Assembly: GCA_964484515.1 (NCBI GenBank)
Contig: CAZAGT010000092.1
Location: 1 to 15,663 of the forward strand
Reading direction: 5' to 3'
Source: CAZAGT01 sp964484515
Lineage (GTDB): Bacteria > Desulfobacterota > DSM-4660 > Desulfatiglandales > HGW-15
Length of the DNA: 15,663 nt
The notes under the pieces are model-generated. The model was given only the letters and a program-made list of their open reading frames with translations, did no database searches and had not been told where the DNA came from. Of this stretch, positions 8,008 through 14,503 are shown piece after piece. The stretch's first letter is position 1, and each line of letters starts with the position of its first letter. The position numbers and the translations under genes were made by a program.

Positions 8008-8028
8008 GGTTCGTTCCCCGAACGAACC
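8008..8028. repeat. REP-like palindrome, copy 5
   Basis: Perfect stem GGTTCGTT / AACGAACC around the CCCCG loop. It ends 15 bp before the avd start codon, so it could form a hairpin in the avd leader. Confidence 0.7.
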
Positions 8029-8043
8029 GCCCTGGTTGCCTGA

Positions 8044-8415
8044 ATGCCAAAAGAACTGAAAGAAGTAAACGCCCTGACGAGGACCTACGATCTGCTCCTC
8101 TGGATCATTCCCCAGCTTGAGAAATTCCCCAAAGGCCAGAGGTACCTCCTCGGCGATCGGATCGAAACCCAGATGCTGGACCTCATGGACCTGATTATCG
8201 AGGCGGCCTACACAAAAAGTAAAACATTGTTACTGAGAGAAGCTAATCTCAAGCTTGAAAAGCTGAGATATCTCATACGGCTGGTGAAGGACTTGAAATA
8301 TCTGAGCATCAAGCGGTATGAGCACGTCTCGAAGTGTCTCAATGAGATCGGTTCGGAAATAGGGGGATGGCTGAAATACCAAACGCGGAAGCGCCCGGAA
8401 GCTGAAAAGCGATGA
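8044..8415 (+). CDS. avd: DGR accessory variability protein Avd (four-helix bundle)
   Basis: A 123-residue, charge-rich, all-helical protein, the size of Bordetella-phage-type Avd. Segments such as LTRTYDLLLWIIPQLEKFPK, RYLLGDRIETQMLDLMDLII and LKLEKLRYLIRLVKDLKYLS match the four-helix-bundle Avd family. The basic C-terminus (KYQTRKRPEAEKR) fits nucleic-acid contact. In characterised DGRs, Avd forms a pentameric barrel that binds the RT and the TR RNA and is needed for cDNA synthesis. Here its TGA overlaps the RT start as ATGA (8412-8415), implying translational coupling. The start lacks a good Shine-Dalgarno, and a REP-like hairpin ends 15 bp upstream. Confidence 0.9.
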   Translation: MPKELKEVNALTRTYDLLLWIIPQLEKFPKGQRYLLGDRIETQMLDLMDLIIEAAYTKSKTLLLREANLKLEKLRYLIRLVKDLKYLSIKRYEHVSKCLNEIGSEIGGWLKYQTRKRPEAEKR

Positions 8416-9464
8416 AAAGAGCCAACAACCTGTTCCCACAAATCATATCCTTTGAAAACGTCTTGACGGCATCCAGAAAGGCGAGGAAGGGGAAACGCTT
8501 CAAGGCTTCCACGGCCCGGTTTGAGCGCGATCTTGAAAAAAATATCCTGAAGATCATCGAGGTACTGAAGAACAAGACGTATCGCCCGGGCGGCTACAAT
8601 GACTTCTATATCTATGACCCCAAGAGGCGCATGATAAGCGCGGCGCCCTACTTCGACAGGGTCATCCACCACGCCCTCATAAACGTGATCGAGCCCATTA
8701 TAGGCCGGTCTTTCATCCACGACACCTACGCCTGCATCAAGGGCAAAGGCACTCACAAGGCTGTGGAGCGGTACCGCGAGTTTCAGAAAAAGAATACCTA
8801 TGTCCTGAAATGCGACATAAGGAAGTACTTCCCGAGCATCGACCGCGAAATCTTGTTGAGCAAGGTCGAAAGGAAGATCAAATGCCCGGACACCCTTTGG
8901 CTCGTCAAGGAGATCCTCGATTCCAGGGAAACCGATGGAGAGATCGAGTACTTTCCCTGTGACGAGCTTTTCACACCCCTTTCCAGAAGAAAGGGAATTC
9001 CGATCGGCAACCTCACGAGCCAGTTCTTCGCCAACCTGTACCTGAACGACTTCGATCACTTCATAAAGGAGGGCCTTAGAGCTCGATCCTACATAAGATA
9101 CTGCGACGATTTCGTCATCTTCAGCAATTCCAAGAAATGGCTCGCCCAGTTGAAGTCGCAGATGGAACAATACCTCGAAACATTGAGGCTTAGATTACAC
9201 AGGAACAAGAGCCGGGTTTACCGGGTCTCTGATGGCGTCGATTTCCTCGGCTACCGGATCTATTCGGATCACACCCTGGTGCGAAAGAGCGTGGTCAAGA
9301 GATACCGAAGAAAGCTACGGAAAATGGTGTCTGACTACAAACACGGGTACATCGGACTGCCGGACGTCAAAACCTCGATCCAGAGCTGGATCGGCCATGT
9401 GAAACACGCCAACAGCTATGAATTGCGTAGGGAGCTTCTCTCAAGCGCGATATTCACCAGATAG
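8412..9464 (+). CDS. DGR reverse transcriptase
   Basis: A 350-residue RT, usual DGR length, with no maturase, endonuclease or other added domain. Visible motifs in order: DRVIHHALINVIEPI (RT motif 2 region); KCDIRKYFPSID with the first catalytic aspartate D135; the DGR signature IGNLTSQ at 198-204 (in GIPIGNLTSQ) in place of the intron-type QGxxxSP; the active-site YCDD at 230-233, supplying D232 and D233; and the DFLGYRI thumb-proximal motif. IGxxxSQ is the residue pattern tied to the low-fidelity copying of adenines in this family. It uses the TR RNA as template to make adenine-mutagenised cDNA that replaces VR. It overlaps avd by 4 bp, and TR starts 22 nt after its stop. Confidence 0.96.
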   Translation: MKRANNLFPQIISFENVLTASRKARKGKRFKASTARFERDLEKNILKIIEVLKNKTYRPGGYNDFYIYDPKRRMISAAPYFDRVIHHALINVIEPIIGRSFIHDTYACIKGKGTHKAVERYREFQKKNTYVLKCDIRKYFPSIDREILLSKVERKIKCPDTLWLVKEILDSRETDGEIEYFPCDELFTPLSRRKGIPIGNLTSQFFANLYLNDFDHFIKEGLRARSYIRYCDDFVIFSNSKKWLAQLKSQMEQYLETLRLRLHRNKSRVYRVSDGVDFLGYRIYSDHTLVRKSVVKRYRRKLRKMVSDYKHGYIGLPDVKTSIQSWIGHVKHANSYELRRELLSSAIFTR

Positions 9465-9486
9465 CCTTTTGGGGTGGGGTCGAAAC

Positions 9487-9596
9487 GTCTTGCGCGGCGG
9501 GTCGTGGAACAATCCAGCTAATAACTGCCGTTGCGCCAAACGCAACAGGAACAACCCGAACAACAGGAACAACAATGTGGGTTTTCGTTGCGCCAG
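9487..9596 (+). repeat. DGR template repeat TR
   Basis: A 110-bp segment just downstream of the RT gene. The outer 21 bp (5') and 20 bp (3') are perfectly shared with VR1 and VR2. The core between is adenine-rich: I count 31 A in the whole repeat. Read in the target frame, the core is 12 AAY (Asn) codons plus AAA and AGG codons. AAY codons cannot become stops by adenine substitution, so the only substitution route to a stop is the single AAA. VR2 differs at 21 and VR1 at 16 positions, all adenines here. Confidence 0.97.
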
Positions 9597-9740
9597 TACT
9601 TGGTTTCGCGGGCCTGGCCCGCAAAAAGCCGGAGTCCCTTTCTTTAAGGAGAAAGGGAGCGTGCATGAATTAAGTCCAGACCCCGCTCCCGTTTCGACCG
9701 GCCGAGGCCTATTTGTCAAGCAAGGCGGAAAGCGGCCGAA
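9487..9740 (+). ncRNA. Putative DGR template RNA (TR plus downstream Sp-like region)
   Basis: In the Bordetella-phage DGR, TR and about 140 nt downstream (Sp) act together as the RNA bound by RT-Avd and used to prime cDNA synthesis. The equivalent stretch here begins at 9597. It contains a GCGGGCC/GGCCCGC hairpin (9608-9622), a 9-bp hairpin TCCCTTTCT/AGAAAGGGA (9635-9643 with 9650-9658), and a competing 7-bp pairing GGGAGCG (9655-9661) with CGCTCCC (9684-9690). The 3' limit is a guess by analogy. Confidence 0.45.
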
Positions 9741-9750
9741 CAAATCATTA

Positions 9751-9796
9751 CTCTGCTTCCCCGGGGTTAGTAAGGCAACTGAAAGCCCCGGGAGAG
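9751..9796 (+). other. Hairpin between TR and target 2
   Basis: CCCGGGG (9760-9766) pairs with CCCCGGG (9786-9792) around a 19-nt loop. The stem extends beyond a bulge with CTCT (9751-9754) and AGAG (9793-9796). It does not match any riboswitch consensus I can recall. It could be part of the template RNA or of the target 2 leader. Confidence 0.5.
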
Positions 9797-9834
9797 CAAA
9801 TCCCCTTTTCCGTCGCTTGTGTTTCGTCATTATA

Positions 9835-9862
9835 CGTCGGGGTTTTTTGCGATGCCCCGACG
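9835..9862 (+). promoter_or_regulatory. Hairpin in the target 2 leader, just before the ribosome-binding site
   Basis: CGTCGGGG (9835-9842) pairs perfectly with CCCCGACG (9855-9862) across a T-rich 12-nt loop. It ends 8 nt before the GGAGG at 9871. The T-run is in the loop rather than after the stem, so this is not a standard terminator. It may modulate translation of target 2 or insulate it from the RT/TR transcript. Confidence 0.45.
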
Positions 9863-9870
9863 GTCTTCAA

Positions 9871-9875
9871 GGAGG
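9871..9875 (+). promoter_or_regulatory. Ribosome-binding site fixing the target 2 start
   Basis: AAGGAGG-like sequence with GGAGG at 9871-9875, 6 nt before ATG 9882. It selects 9882 over the in-frame upstream ATG at 9819, which would add 21 residues overlapping the leader hairpin. Confidence 0.75.
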
Positions 9876-9881
9876 TGCCCC

Positions 9882-12800
9882 ATGAACGTCTTCCGCATAC
9901 TCCACATCTCTGACCTTCATATCGGTTCTGAAGACAACTTCGACAGATCCGTGGTACTGGAGCCCCTGATTGAACGGGTGGAAGGAGATATTAAGCAGGG
10001 CTTGAAGCCGGAGATCGTCGTCCTATCGGGAGACATTGCCAATAGCGGAATGACGGCCGAATATGAACTCGCCAAGACCTTTTTGGCCGACCTAATCGGC
10101 AAGATAGGTTTGGGAAGTGACCGACTCTTCATGGTGCCGGGCAACCACGACGTCTACCGCAGGAAGTATCGAAAATCCGATGTGCCTTCCTATGAGACCA
10201 TGCGGGAACTGAATGAGGAACTCGAGAATGAGGATTACAGGGCGGACCTGTTCAAGGGCATGGAGGATTATTTCAAATTCGTCGAACAGGACTATCCTCA
10301 TTTGAAGAGCGAACACGGCAGACTGGTACCCTTTGTGTGCGCTTTTCAAGCGGACTGCGGCAAAAGCATCGGCCTCGTGGGATTGAACTCCGCATGGATG
10401 TGCCGGAAGAGTCCGGATCACGGTGAAGTTGCCATAGGTGAGTATCAGGTTAAGAAGGCAATGGAGGAACTCAAGGGGCTTGGGAACCTCGACATGATTG
10501 TCAATGTCACCCACCATCCAATGAATTGGCTGTGGCCGGTGGACTATCAGAAATGCAGGAAATACTTCAACGATTCGGTCCTGCTCTGCGGGCATCTTCA
10601 TGATGCTAAAGGAGGTCTTCAGGATAATTACGAAGGAAGACTTTTTCAATTCCAGGCTGGCGGGGCTTACCTGGGAAGCGAATCATCCTGGCCGAACAGA
10701 TATCAATACCTGGCCTTTGACTGGAATGAGAACGAAATAACAGTCAACTTCAGGAAGTATGTGAGAGAATCGGGTACGTGGTGTCTGGAGGCTGAAAAGG
10801 GTAAGGACGGCGTGGCGGCCTTCCCGATGCTGCGGGCCGGCGAGAAAGGAAAGACTGCAAAACCCATCTACCCAAGAGAGGCTCCCGAGATGCCGGAGCT
10901 TTATCTCAAATGGCTCAGAGATCATTGCGCCTACATGGACGTGGACAGACTGAGGGAGAAGAGTGATGTCATACAGGTCAGGCTACCGGAGATCTTTATT
11001 TCGTTATATGCCTATGAGCCAGGCAAGAAGGCCGAACAGAGACAAGAAATGCAGCAAAGAGAAAGTCCAGTAGATCTCGAGGAGCTTATTGCAAAGAACG
11101 AATACCTGTTGATTGAAGGGCAGGCCGGTTCCGGCAAGACCACGATTTTGAGGCATGTTGCGAACAGCCTAATAGCGGCGGAAGGAATCAAAGGGCTGGA
11201 GGGTTTTCTCCCGGTCTTGATTTTCCTAAAGGATCTGAAAGGCCTTTTCGAAAATGGAGCGCAGAAGACGACAAAAGCTTTTACTACTGATGACATTCTA
11301 TCCTACTACTTTGAGCGAACGGAAAAGGTTTTGGATATAGCCACTATAAAAGGATTCTGTCAGGCGAGCAAAGCCCTCTTTCTCTTAGACGGCCTCGACG
11401 AGATGGCACCAAAGCATAGGGATGCCGTCGTCAACGCCTTTGCCGATTTCCGGATCAAGAATGAAGGCATTAAGGTGGTCCTTTCCGGAAGGCCTCATGG
11501 CCTTGAGGGCACGGCGGTTGACCGATTCGGCAAGAACTACGTCAAGATCCTGCCCCTGAACACGGAGCAGGTTGAGGAGTTTATCCGGAGATGGTTCCAA
11601 TACGTCTATTCTGAAGGCTCACGAATCGGTGAAAAGAACGCCGAGGCAATGATCGGTGAGATAAAAGACCACCCCTCGATAAAGCGCCTGATCGACAATC
11701 CCTTGATGCTCACGGCCATCTGTATCCTTTATCACGACGGCAAGGAGCTGCCCGGACAGAGGGCGGAGTTGTATAGGAAATTTGTCAGTAACCTACTGTA
11801 TAGGAGATTTGATGAACCTGAAAAGATCCATGATTATCTGAAGTTGCTGGCTTTTAGGATGCACGCGGAGGGTACACGGGGCGTCGACAGGGTCTTTGCT
11901 ACCAAAATCTTGAAAAGCACGCAGGCAAGGCATGAAGGCGAATCGGAGGGGAATTACAGGAGCAGGATTGAAAAGCTTTTTGACGACATCGAACCCAAAT
12001 GCGGCCTGATGAAGTTCGAGGACGGACAATATATGTTCTGGCATCTTACCTTTCAGGAATTCCTGACGGCCGTTTACATCGTGGACAACAACACGGATTA
12101 TGCATTTGCCATCAAGGACTATTGGGACGTCGATCGCTACCAAGAGGTCATCGAACTCTACATCGGGTACCTGAGCATCGAAAACAAGAAGTGGGCCAAT
12201 CAGATCGTGGCAAATACGCTTGAAGCCGAGGATGAAGAGCCCTACAAAAAGTGGCTATTGGCCTCCAGGTCCATGATCGATATCCATAAGGACCGAAGGG
12301 AAGACAAGGTCCTCGACATGGCTAAAGAGCGGCTTTGGAATATCATCGATGCCGCCCCGGAACCCAAGGTGATCGTGGAAGCGGGTGAGATCATCGGCTG
12401 GCTCGGTGAAGTCCGCGACCTGCAGGAATTTGTCCCAGTCAAGGCAGGAAAATACGGTTTAGAACTCGGCAAGGTGACCATCAAATCCTTTCAGATCGGT
12501 AAGTATCCGGTCACAAATCAGTGGTTTGAAGACTTTGTCAAAGCCGGAGGCTATCAAGATCAGAAATACTGGACCAATGAGGGCAAAAAGTGGCTTAAGT
12601 ACACCGAGACGGAACATCCGGTCCTTTGGAATGAACGAAAATGGCGCTGCCCGAATTCACCCGTGGTGGGCGTTTGCTGGTACGAGGCCGCTGCTTTTGC
12701 ACGGTGGCTCACCCTAGAGCGTGATGATGCCTACGTGTACCGCCTTCCCGACGAAAACGAATGGGAGGCAGCAGCTTCGGGTTTTGAGGGCCGGGAATAC

Positions 12801-13196
12801 TCGTGGGGCAATGATTGGGAGGACGGCCGATGCAACAGCGATGAAGCCAAAGTGGAAAGAACGTCACCAGTAGGAGTTTTCGAGCTGAGCAATACACCCG
12901 ACGGGATTGCCGATCTGAGTGGGAACATGTGGGAATGGACAACGTCGGATTATCATTCAGAGCACAATTTGGATGACTTCCGCTTCGACAAGGATATGCA
13001 GAAGCTATGGGATGAGCAGAAATATGAGGAACTGGGGTCGAAGCTGGAAGACAAGAACAGGCAGCTTCCCGTCTTGCGCGGCGGGTCGTGGGGCGGTCCT
13101 GCTGATTTCTGCCGTTGCGCCATTCGCGACAGGTACTTCCCGGTCAGCAGGTACTACCTTGTGGGTTTTCGTTGCGCCAGGATGAAGAAACGTTAG
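9882..13196 (+). CDS. DGR target 2: calcineurin-like phosphoesterase-NACHT-FGE (C-type-lectin fold) protein
   Basis: A 1104-residue protein from the ATG with a strong GGAGG. Residues 1 to about 300 form a metallophosphoesterase with all signature motifs: D11-x-H13, G50-D51, G87-N-H-D90, H211-H212 adjacent to P, and G237-H-L-H240. A NACHT STAND ATPase follows, with Walker A GQAGSGKTT (413-421) and Walker B LLDGLDE (501-507). The C-terminus is an FGE-sulfatase/C-type-lectin-fold domain from about 850 (FVPVKAGKY; RLPDENEWEAAASG; GNMWEW). It ends in VLRGGSW…VGFRCARMKKR, where VR2 lies in frame with no disruption. Expected role: the diversified FGE surface senses a ligand, NACHT oligomerises with ATP, and the phosphoesterase cleaves nucleic acid or nucleotides. 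The reaction substrate is not known. It shares its middle and end architecture, but not its N-terminal domain, with target 1. Confidence 0.92.
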   Translation: MNVFRILHISDLHIGSEDNFDRSVVLEPLIERVEGDIKQGLKPEIVVLSGDIANSGMTAEYELAKTFLADLIGKIGLGSDRLFMVPGNHDVYRRKYRKSDVPSYETMRELNEELENEDYRADLFKGMEDYFKFVEQDYPHLKSEHGRLVPFVCAFQADCGKSIGLVGLNSAWMCRKSPDHGEVAIGEYQVKKAMEELKGLGNLDMIVNVTHHPMNWLWPVDYQKCRKYFNDSVLLCGHLHDAKGGLQDNYEGRLFQFQAGGAYLGSESSWPNRYQYLAFDWNENEITVNFRKYVRESGTWCLEAEKGKDGVAAFPMLRAGEKGKTAKPIYPREAPEMPELYLKWLRDHCAYMDVDRLREKSDVIQVRLPEIFISLYAYEPGKKAEQRQEMQQRESPVDLEELIAKNEYLLIEGQAGSGKTTILRHVANSLIAAEGIKGLEGFLPVLIFLKDLKGLFENGAQKTTKAFTTDDILSYYFERTEKVLDIATIKGFCQASKALFLLDGLDEMAPKHRDAVVNAFADFRIKNEGIKVVLSGRPHGLEGTAVDRFGKNYVKILPLNTEQVEEFIRRWFQYVYSEGSRIGEKNAEAMIGEIKDHPSIKRLIDNPLMLTAICILYHDGKELPGQRAELYRKFVSNLLYRRFDEPEKIHDYLKLLAFRMHAEGTRGVDRVFATKILKSTQARHEGESEGNYRSRIEKLFDDIEPKCGLMKFEDGQYMFWHLTFQEFLTAVYIVDNNTDYAFAIKDYWDVDRYQEVIELYIGYLSIENKKWANQIVANTLEAEDEEPYKKWLLASRSMIDIHKDRREDKVLDMAKERLWNIIDAAPEPKVIVEAGEIIGWLGEVRDLQEFVPVKAGKYGLELGKVTIKSFQIGKYPVTNQWFEDFVKAGGYQDQKYWTNEGKKWLKYTETEHPVLWNERKWRCPNSPVVGVCWYEAAAFARWLTLERDDAYVYRLPDENEWEAAASGFEGREYSWGNDWEDGRCNSDEAKVERTSPVGVFELSNTPDGIADLSGNMWEWTTSDYHSEHNLDDFRFDKDMQKLWDEQKYEELGSKLEDKNRQLPVLRGGSWGGPADFCRCAIRDRYFPVSRYYLVGFRCARMKKR
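13071..13180 (+). repeat. DGR variable repeat VR2 (in target 2)
   Basis: 110 bp, the same length as TR. The outer 21 bp and 20 bp are identical to TR. All 21 substitutions fall on TR adenines (12 A-to-T, 8 A-to-G, 1 A-to-C by hand alignment), and no C, G or T of TR is altered. The encoded variable residues are GG, A/D/F, I, D, YF, VS, YYL in place of the TR asparagines. The frame stays open to the stop at 13194-13196. Confidence 0.96.
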
Positions 13197-13204
13197 CCTG
13201 TGTC

Positions 13205-13229
13205 CTTTTATCCTTTTACCCTTTGGCGG
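13205..13229 (+). repeat. 25-bp motif downstream of VR2 (copy 2)
   Basis: Matches 7839-7863 with a single T/C change and starts 24 nt past the VR2 end. Its right part also encodes the last codons of the convergent SLATT gene (Ala-Lys-Gly-stop on the minus strand). Confidence 0.7.
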
Positions 13230-13836
13230 CCGCAGCCCCCGTGGCGGTCTTGGCCAGTTTGTCTATCTGCTTCAATGAGGACTGAAACTGAACTATCCAC
13301 GCGTTCGTTTCCTCGCGCACGACATTATTAACCTGGAAGACAAACTCGCGAGCCTCTTTGAGCATACTTTGAACCTGCTCATCGGTTGGTCTTTCACCCT
13401 TCCACAGAGCTTTTTCCCGTTCCCAATCCAACTGAAAAGCCTCGAGGAGCTGATGCAGTTGGAGTTCTGCCGCGATAAAGCGCATCCAGCCGCTGGAGAA
13501 ACCAAAAAGGCGGTCCAAGGCCACCATGGCCGCGGCGATGCCAATAAGCACCGACGCCCACGCCGGAGAAATCTCAGGTTTGCCATCCGCCAGGTAGATT
13601 TGCGAGAGTATTGGCAGGATCCCGCCGGCTGACGCGCTTAGAATGGCGAGGACACGCAAAAAGATCGCGCCCCGTTTTTTCGGGCGCTTTGACATAAGGT
13701 ACCAGTCGATCGCGTCCTTGGCCTTTTTGGTCGCATGCTGAAACACGACGTCCAGTGATTCCTCGACCTTGTCGGGCTCCCACGAAAGTTTTCCCAGTTC
13801 GCCGGGTTCAAGGTCTTTCTTGGCTGTATCGGACAT
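13216..13836 (-). CDS. SLATT-domain two-transmembrane protein (predicted immune effector)
   Basis: 206 residues from the ATG at 13836, chosen because AAGGAGG (13842-13848) sits 5 nt upstream. The longer frame to 13899 has no such site. Two hydrophobic helices at about 56-78 and 91-113 are preceded by a basic stretch (KRPKKRG). A long amphipathic, coiled-coil-like C-terminal half (AELQLHQLLEAFQLDWEREK…) follows. This two-TM plus helical layout, and the position beside NACHT proteins, match the SLATT superfamily (SMODS and SLOG-associating 2TM effector). These are predicted to perturb the inner membrane when activated by a partner sensor. The gene converges on target 2 with only 19 bp between stops. 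A free-standing membrane protein of another family is the main alternative. Confidence 0.75.
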   Translation of the reverse strand: MSDTAKKDLEPGELGKLSWEPDKVEESLDVVFQHATKKAKDAIDWYLMSKRPKKRGAIFLRVLAILSASAGGILPILSQIYLADGKPEISPAWASVLIGIAAAMVALDRLFGFSSGWMRFIAAELQLHQLLEAFQLDWEREKALWKGERPTDEQVQSMLKEAREFVFQVNNVVREETNAWIVQFQSSLKQIDKLAKTATGAAAAKG

Positions 13837-13841
13837 AATCG

Positions 13842-13848
13842 CCTCCTT
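13842..13848 (-). promoter_or_regulatory. Ribosome-binding site fixing the SLATT gene start
   Basis: AAGGAGG on the minus strand, 5 nt from ATG 13836. It decides against the upstream in-frame ATG at 13899. Confidence 0.8.
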
Positions 13849-13935
13849 TCCCCGCACCCATGCCCGCACGCTCAGAGGGCCATTTGAACGCATCTCCAAA
13901 TCCGTGCAAAACTGAATATCGAATTTCGAACAGGG

Positions 13936-13991
13936 AACCGCAGAATGACGAAGGATTCACTTCGACATTCCTTGTTCAACATCCTGCGGTT
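13936..13991. repeat. Imperfect inverted repeat upstream of the SLATT gene
   Basis: AACCGCAGAATG (13936-13947) and CATCCTGCGGTT (13980-13991) are reverse complements with one mismatch. The inner arms ACGAAG/CTTCG extend the pairing. It resembles intergenic repeats recurrent in related genomes; only this copy is visible here. Confidence 0.5.
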
Positions 13992-14082
13992 TAGAGAGTG
14001 CTCTATCCAAGAGCCATCTCGATATACTTGTGCGACAAAAGGCATTTAAATATACGGTGGTGCTCCTTTAATCAGTTGATGA

Positions 14083-14106
14083 ATTGAAAATTTTAATATT
14101 TTCAAT
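14083..14106. repeat. AT-rich perfect palindrome
   Basis: ATTGAAAAT (14083-14091) and ATTTTCAAT (14098-14106) flank a 6-nt TTTAAT spacer. It could be an operator or a cruciform. It is 247 bp or more from the SLATT start, so a link is uncertain. Confidence 0.5.
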
Positions 14107-14250
14107 AAGTTATGCTGTTTTCTTCCGTGGCTATTTTCCCCTAAAATTCAAAGGGTTATAAAATTTCAACCAATAAAAGGGACATTACCAAATATACTAA
14201 TGTGGCCATAAATATGTAGACGTGATCTGTTACTTTTCAAAAGCTATATT

Positions 14251-14503
14251 CACCGCTGAGACGCAGAGGACGCAGAGACGTTTTTCATTTTCACTTTCTG
14301 CTGAGAGGACAGAAAGTGAGAAACAACAGCCCTTTGGGCAAGATCGTATTGAGTTGAAGTCTTCATGTCTGAACCGTTGCGTGTGTAGTACAGCCCACCT
14401 CACGAAGTGATTGCGGATTTTTTCATTTGCCGGCCTCTCAGCGGCAAATGAATAAATACTAGAACTCTGCGTTCTCTGTGTCTCTAGCGAAGCGGGCGGT
14501 GAG
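14251..14503. repeat. MITE-like composite inverted element
   Basis: The left end CACCGCTGAGACGCAGAGG… (14251-14280) is the inverted counterpart of 14465-14503, which ends AGCGAAGCGGGCGGTGAG. Inside are two hairpins: TCACTTTCTG/CAGAAAGTGA (14291-14300 with 14310-14319) and TCATTTGCCG/CGGCAAATGA (14423-14432 with 14442-14451). Their 9-nt loops are complementary over 8 nt (CTGAGAGG against CCTCTCAG). The right half matches the element at 3427-3554. No transposase is encoded, so mobilisation, if any, would be in trans. Confidence 0.6.

Larger units (their letters stand above)
7831..8043. other. Interval between target 1 and avd
   Basis: 213 bp holding the 25-bp post-VR motif, two REP-like palindromes (7928-7949 and 8008-8028) and a small perfect palindrome, CACCAAT (7953-7959) with ATTGGTG (7962-7968). 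No gene was seen. The avd/RT promoter is expected here, but no clear -35/-10 pair was identified. Confidence 0.4.

Noticed and set aside
8208..9170. 320-residue antisense open frame over avd and the RT
   Set aside because: It lies opposite two genes with clear family motifs and contains no recognisable domain. It is a reverse-strand shadow of the real codons.
9608..9627. Intrinsic terminator after TR
   Set aside because: The GCGGGCC/GGCCCGC stem is followed by A residues on the plus strand and has no T-run on the minus strand, so it does not fit a Rho-independent terminator in either direction.
9819..9881. Upstream in-frame start for target 2
   Set aside because: It would place the leader hairpin and GGAGG inside the coding sequence. 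The phosphoesterase motif begins a few residues after the 9882 start, as expected for the family.
9418..9885. 155-residue open frame running through TR on the plus strand
   Set aside because: It starts inside the RT gene and reads the Asn-rich TR in the VR frame, then continues through the hairpin region into the target 2 leader. It is open because TR derives from coding sequence, not because a protein is made.
13837..13899. N-terminal extension of the SLATT protein to the ATG at 13899
   Set aside because: The inner ATG at 13836 has an ideal AAGGAGG at 5 nt, while the outer one has none. The extra residues do not look like a conserved domain.
14222..14410. 62-residue open frame in the MITE-like region
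   Set aside because: It reads through the two inverted-repeat hairpin arms, lacks a ribosome-binding site and resembles no protein.
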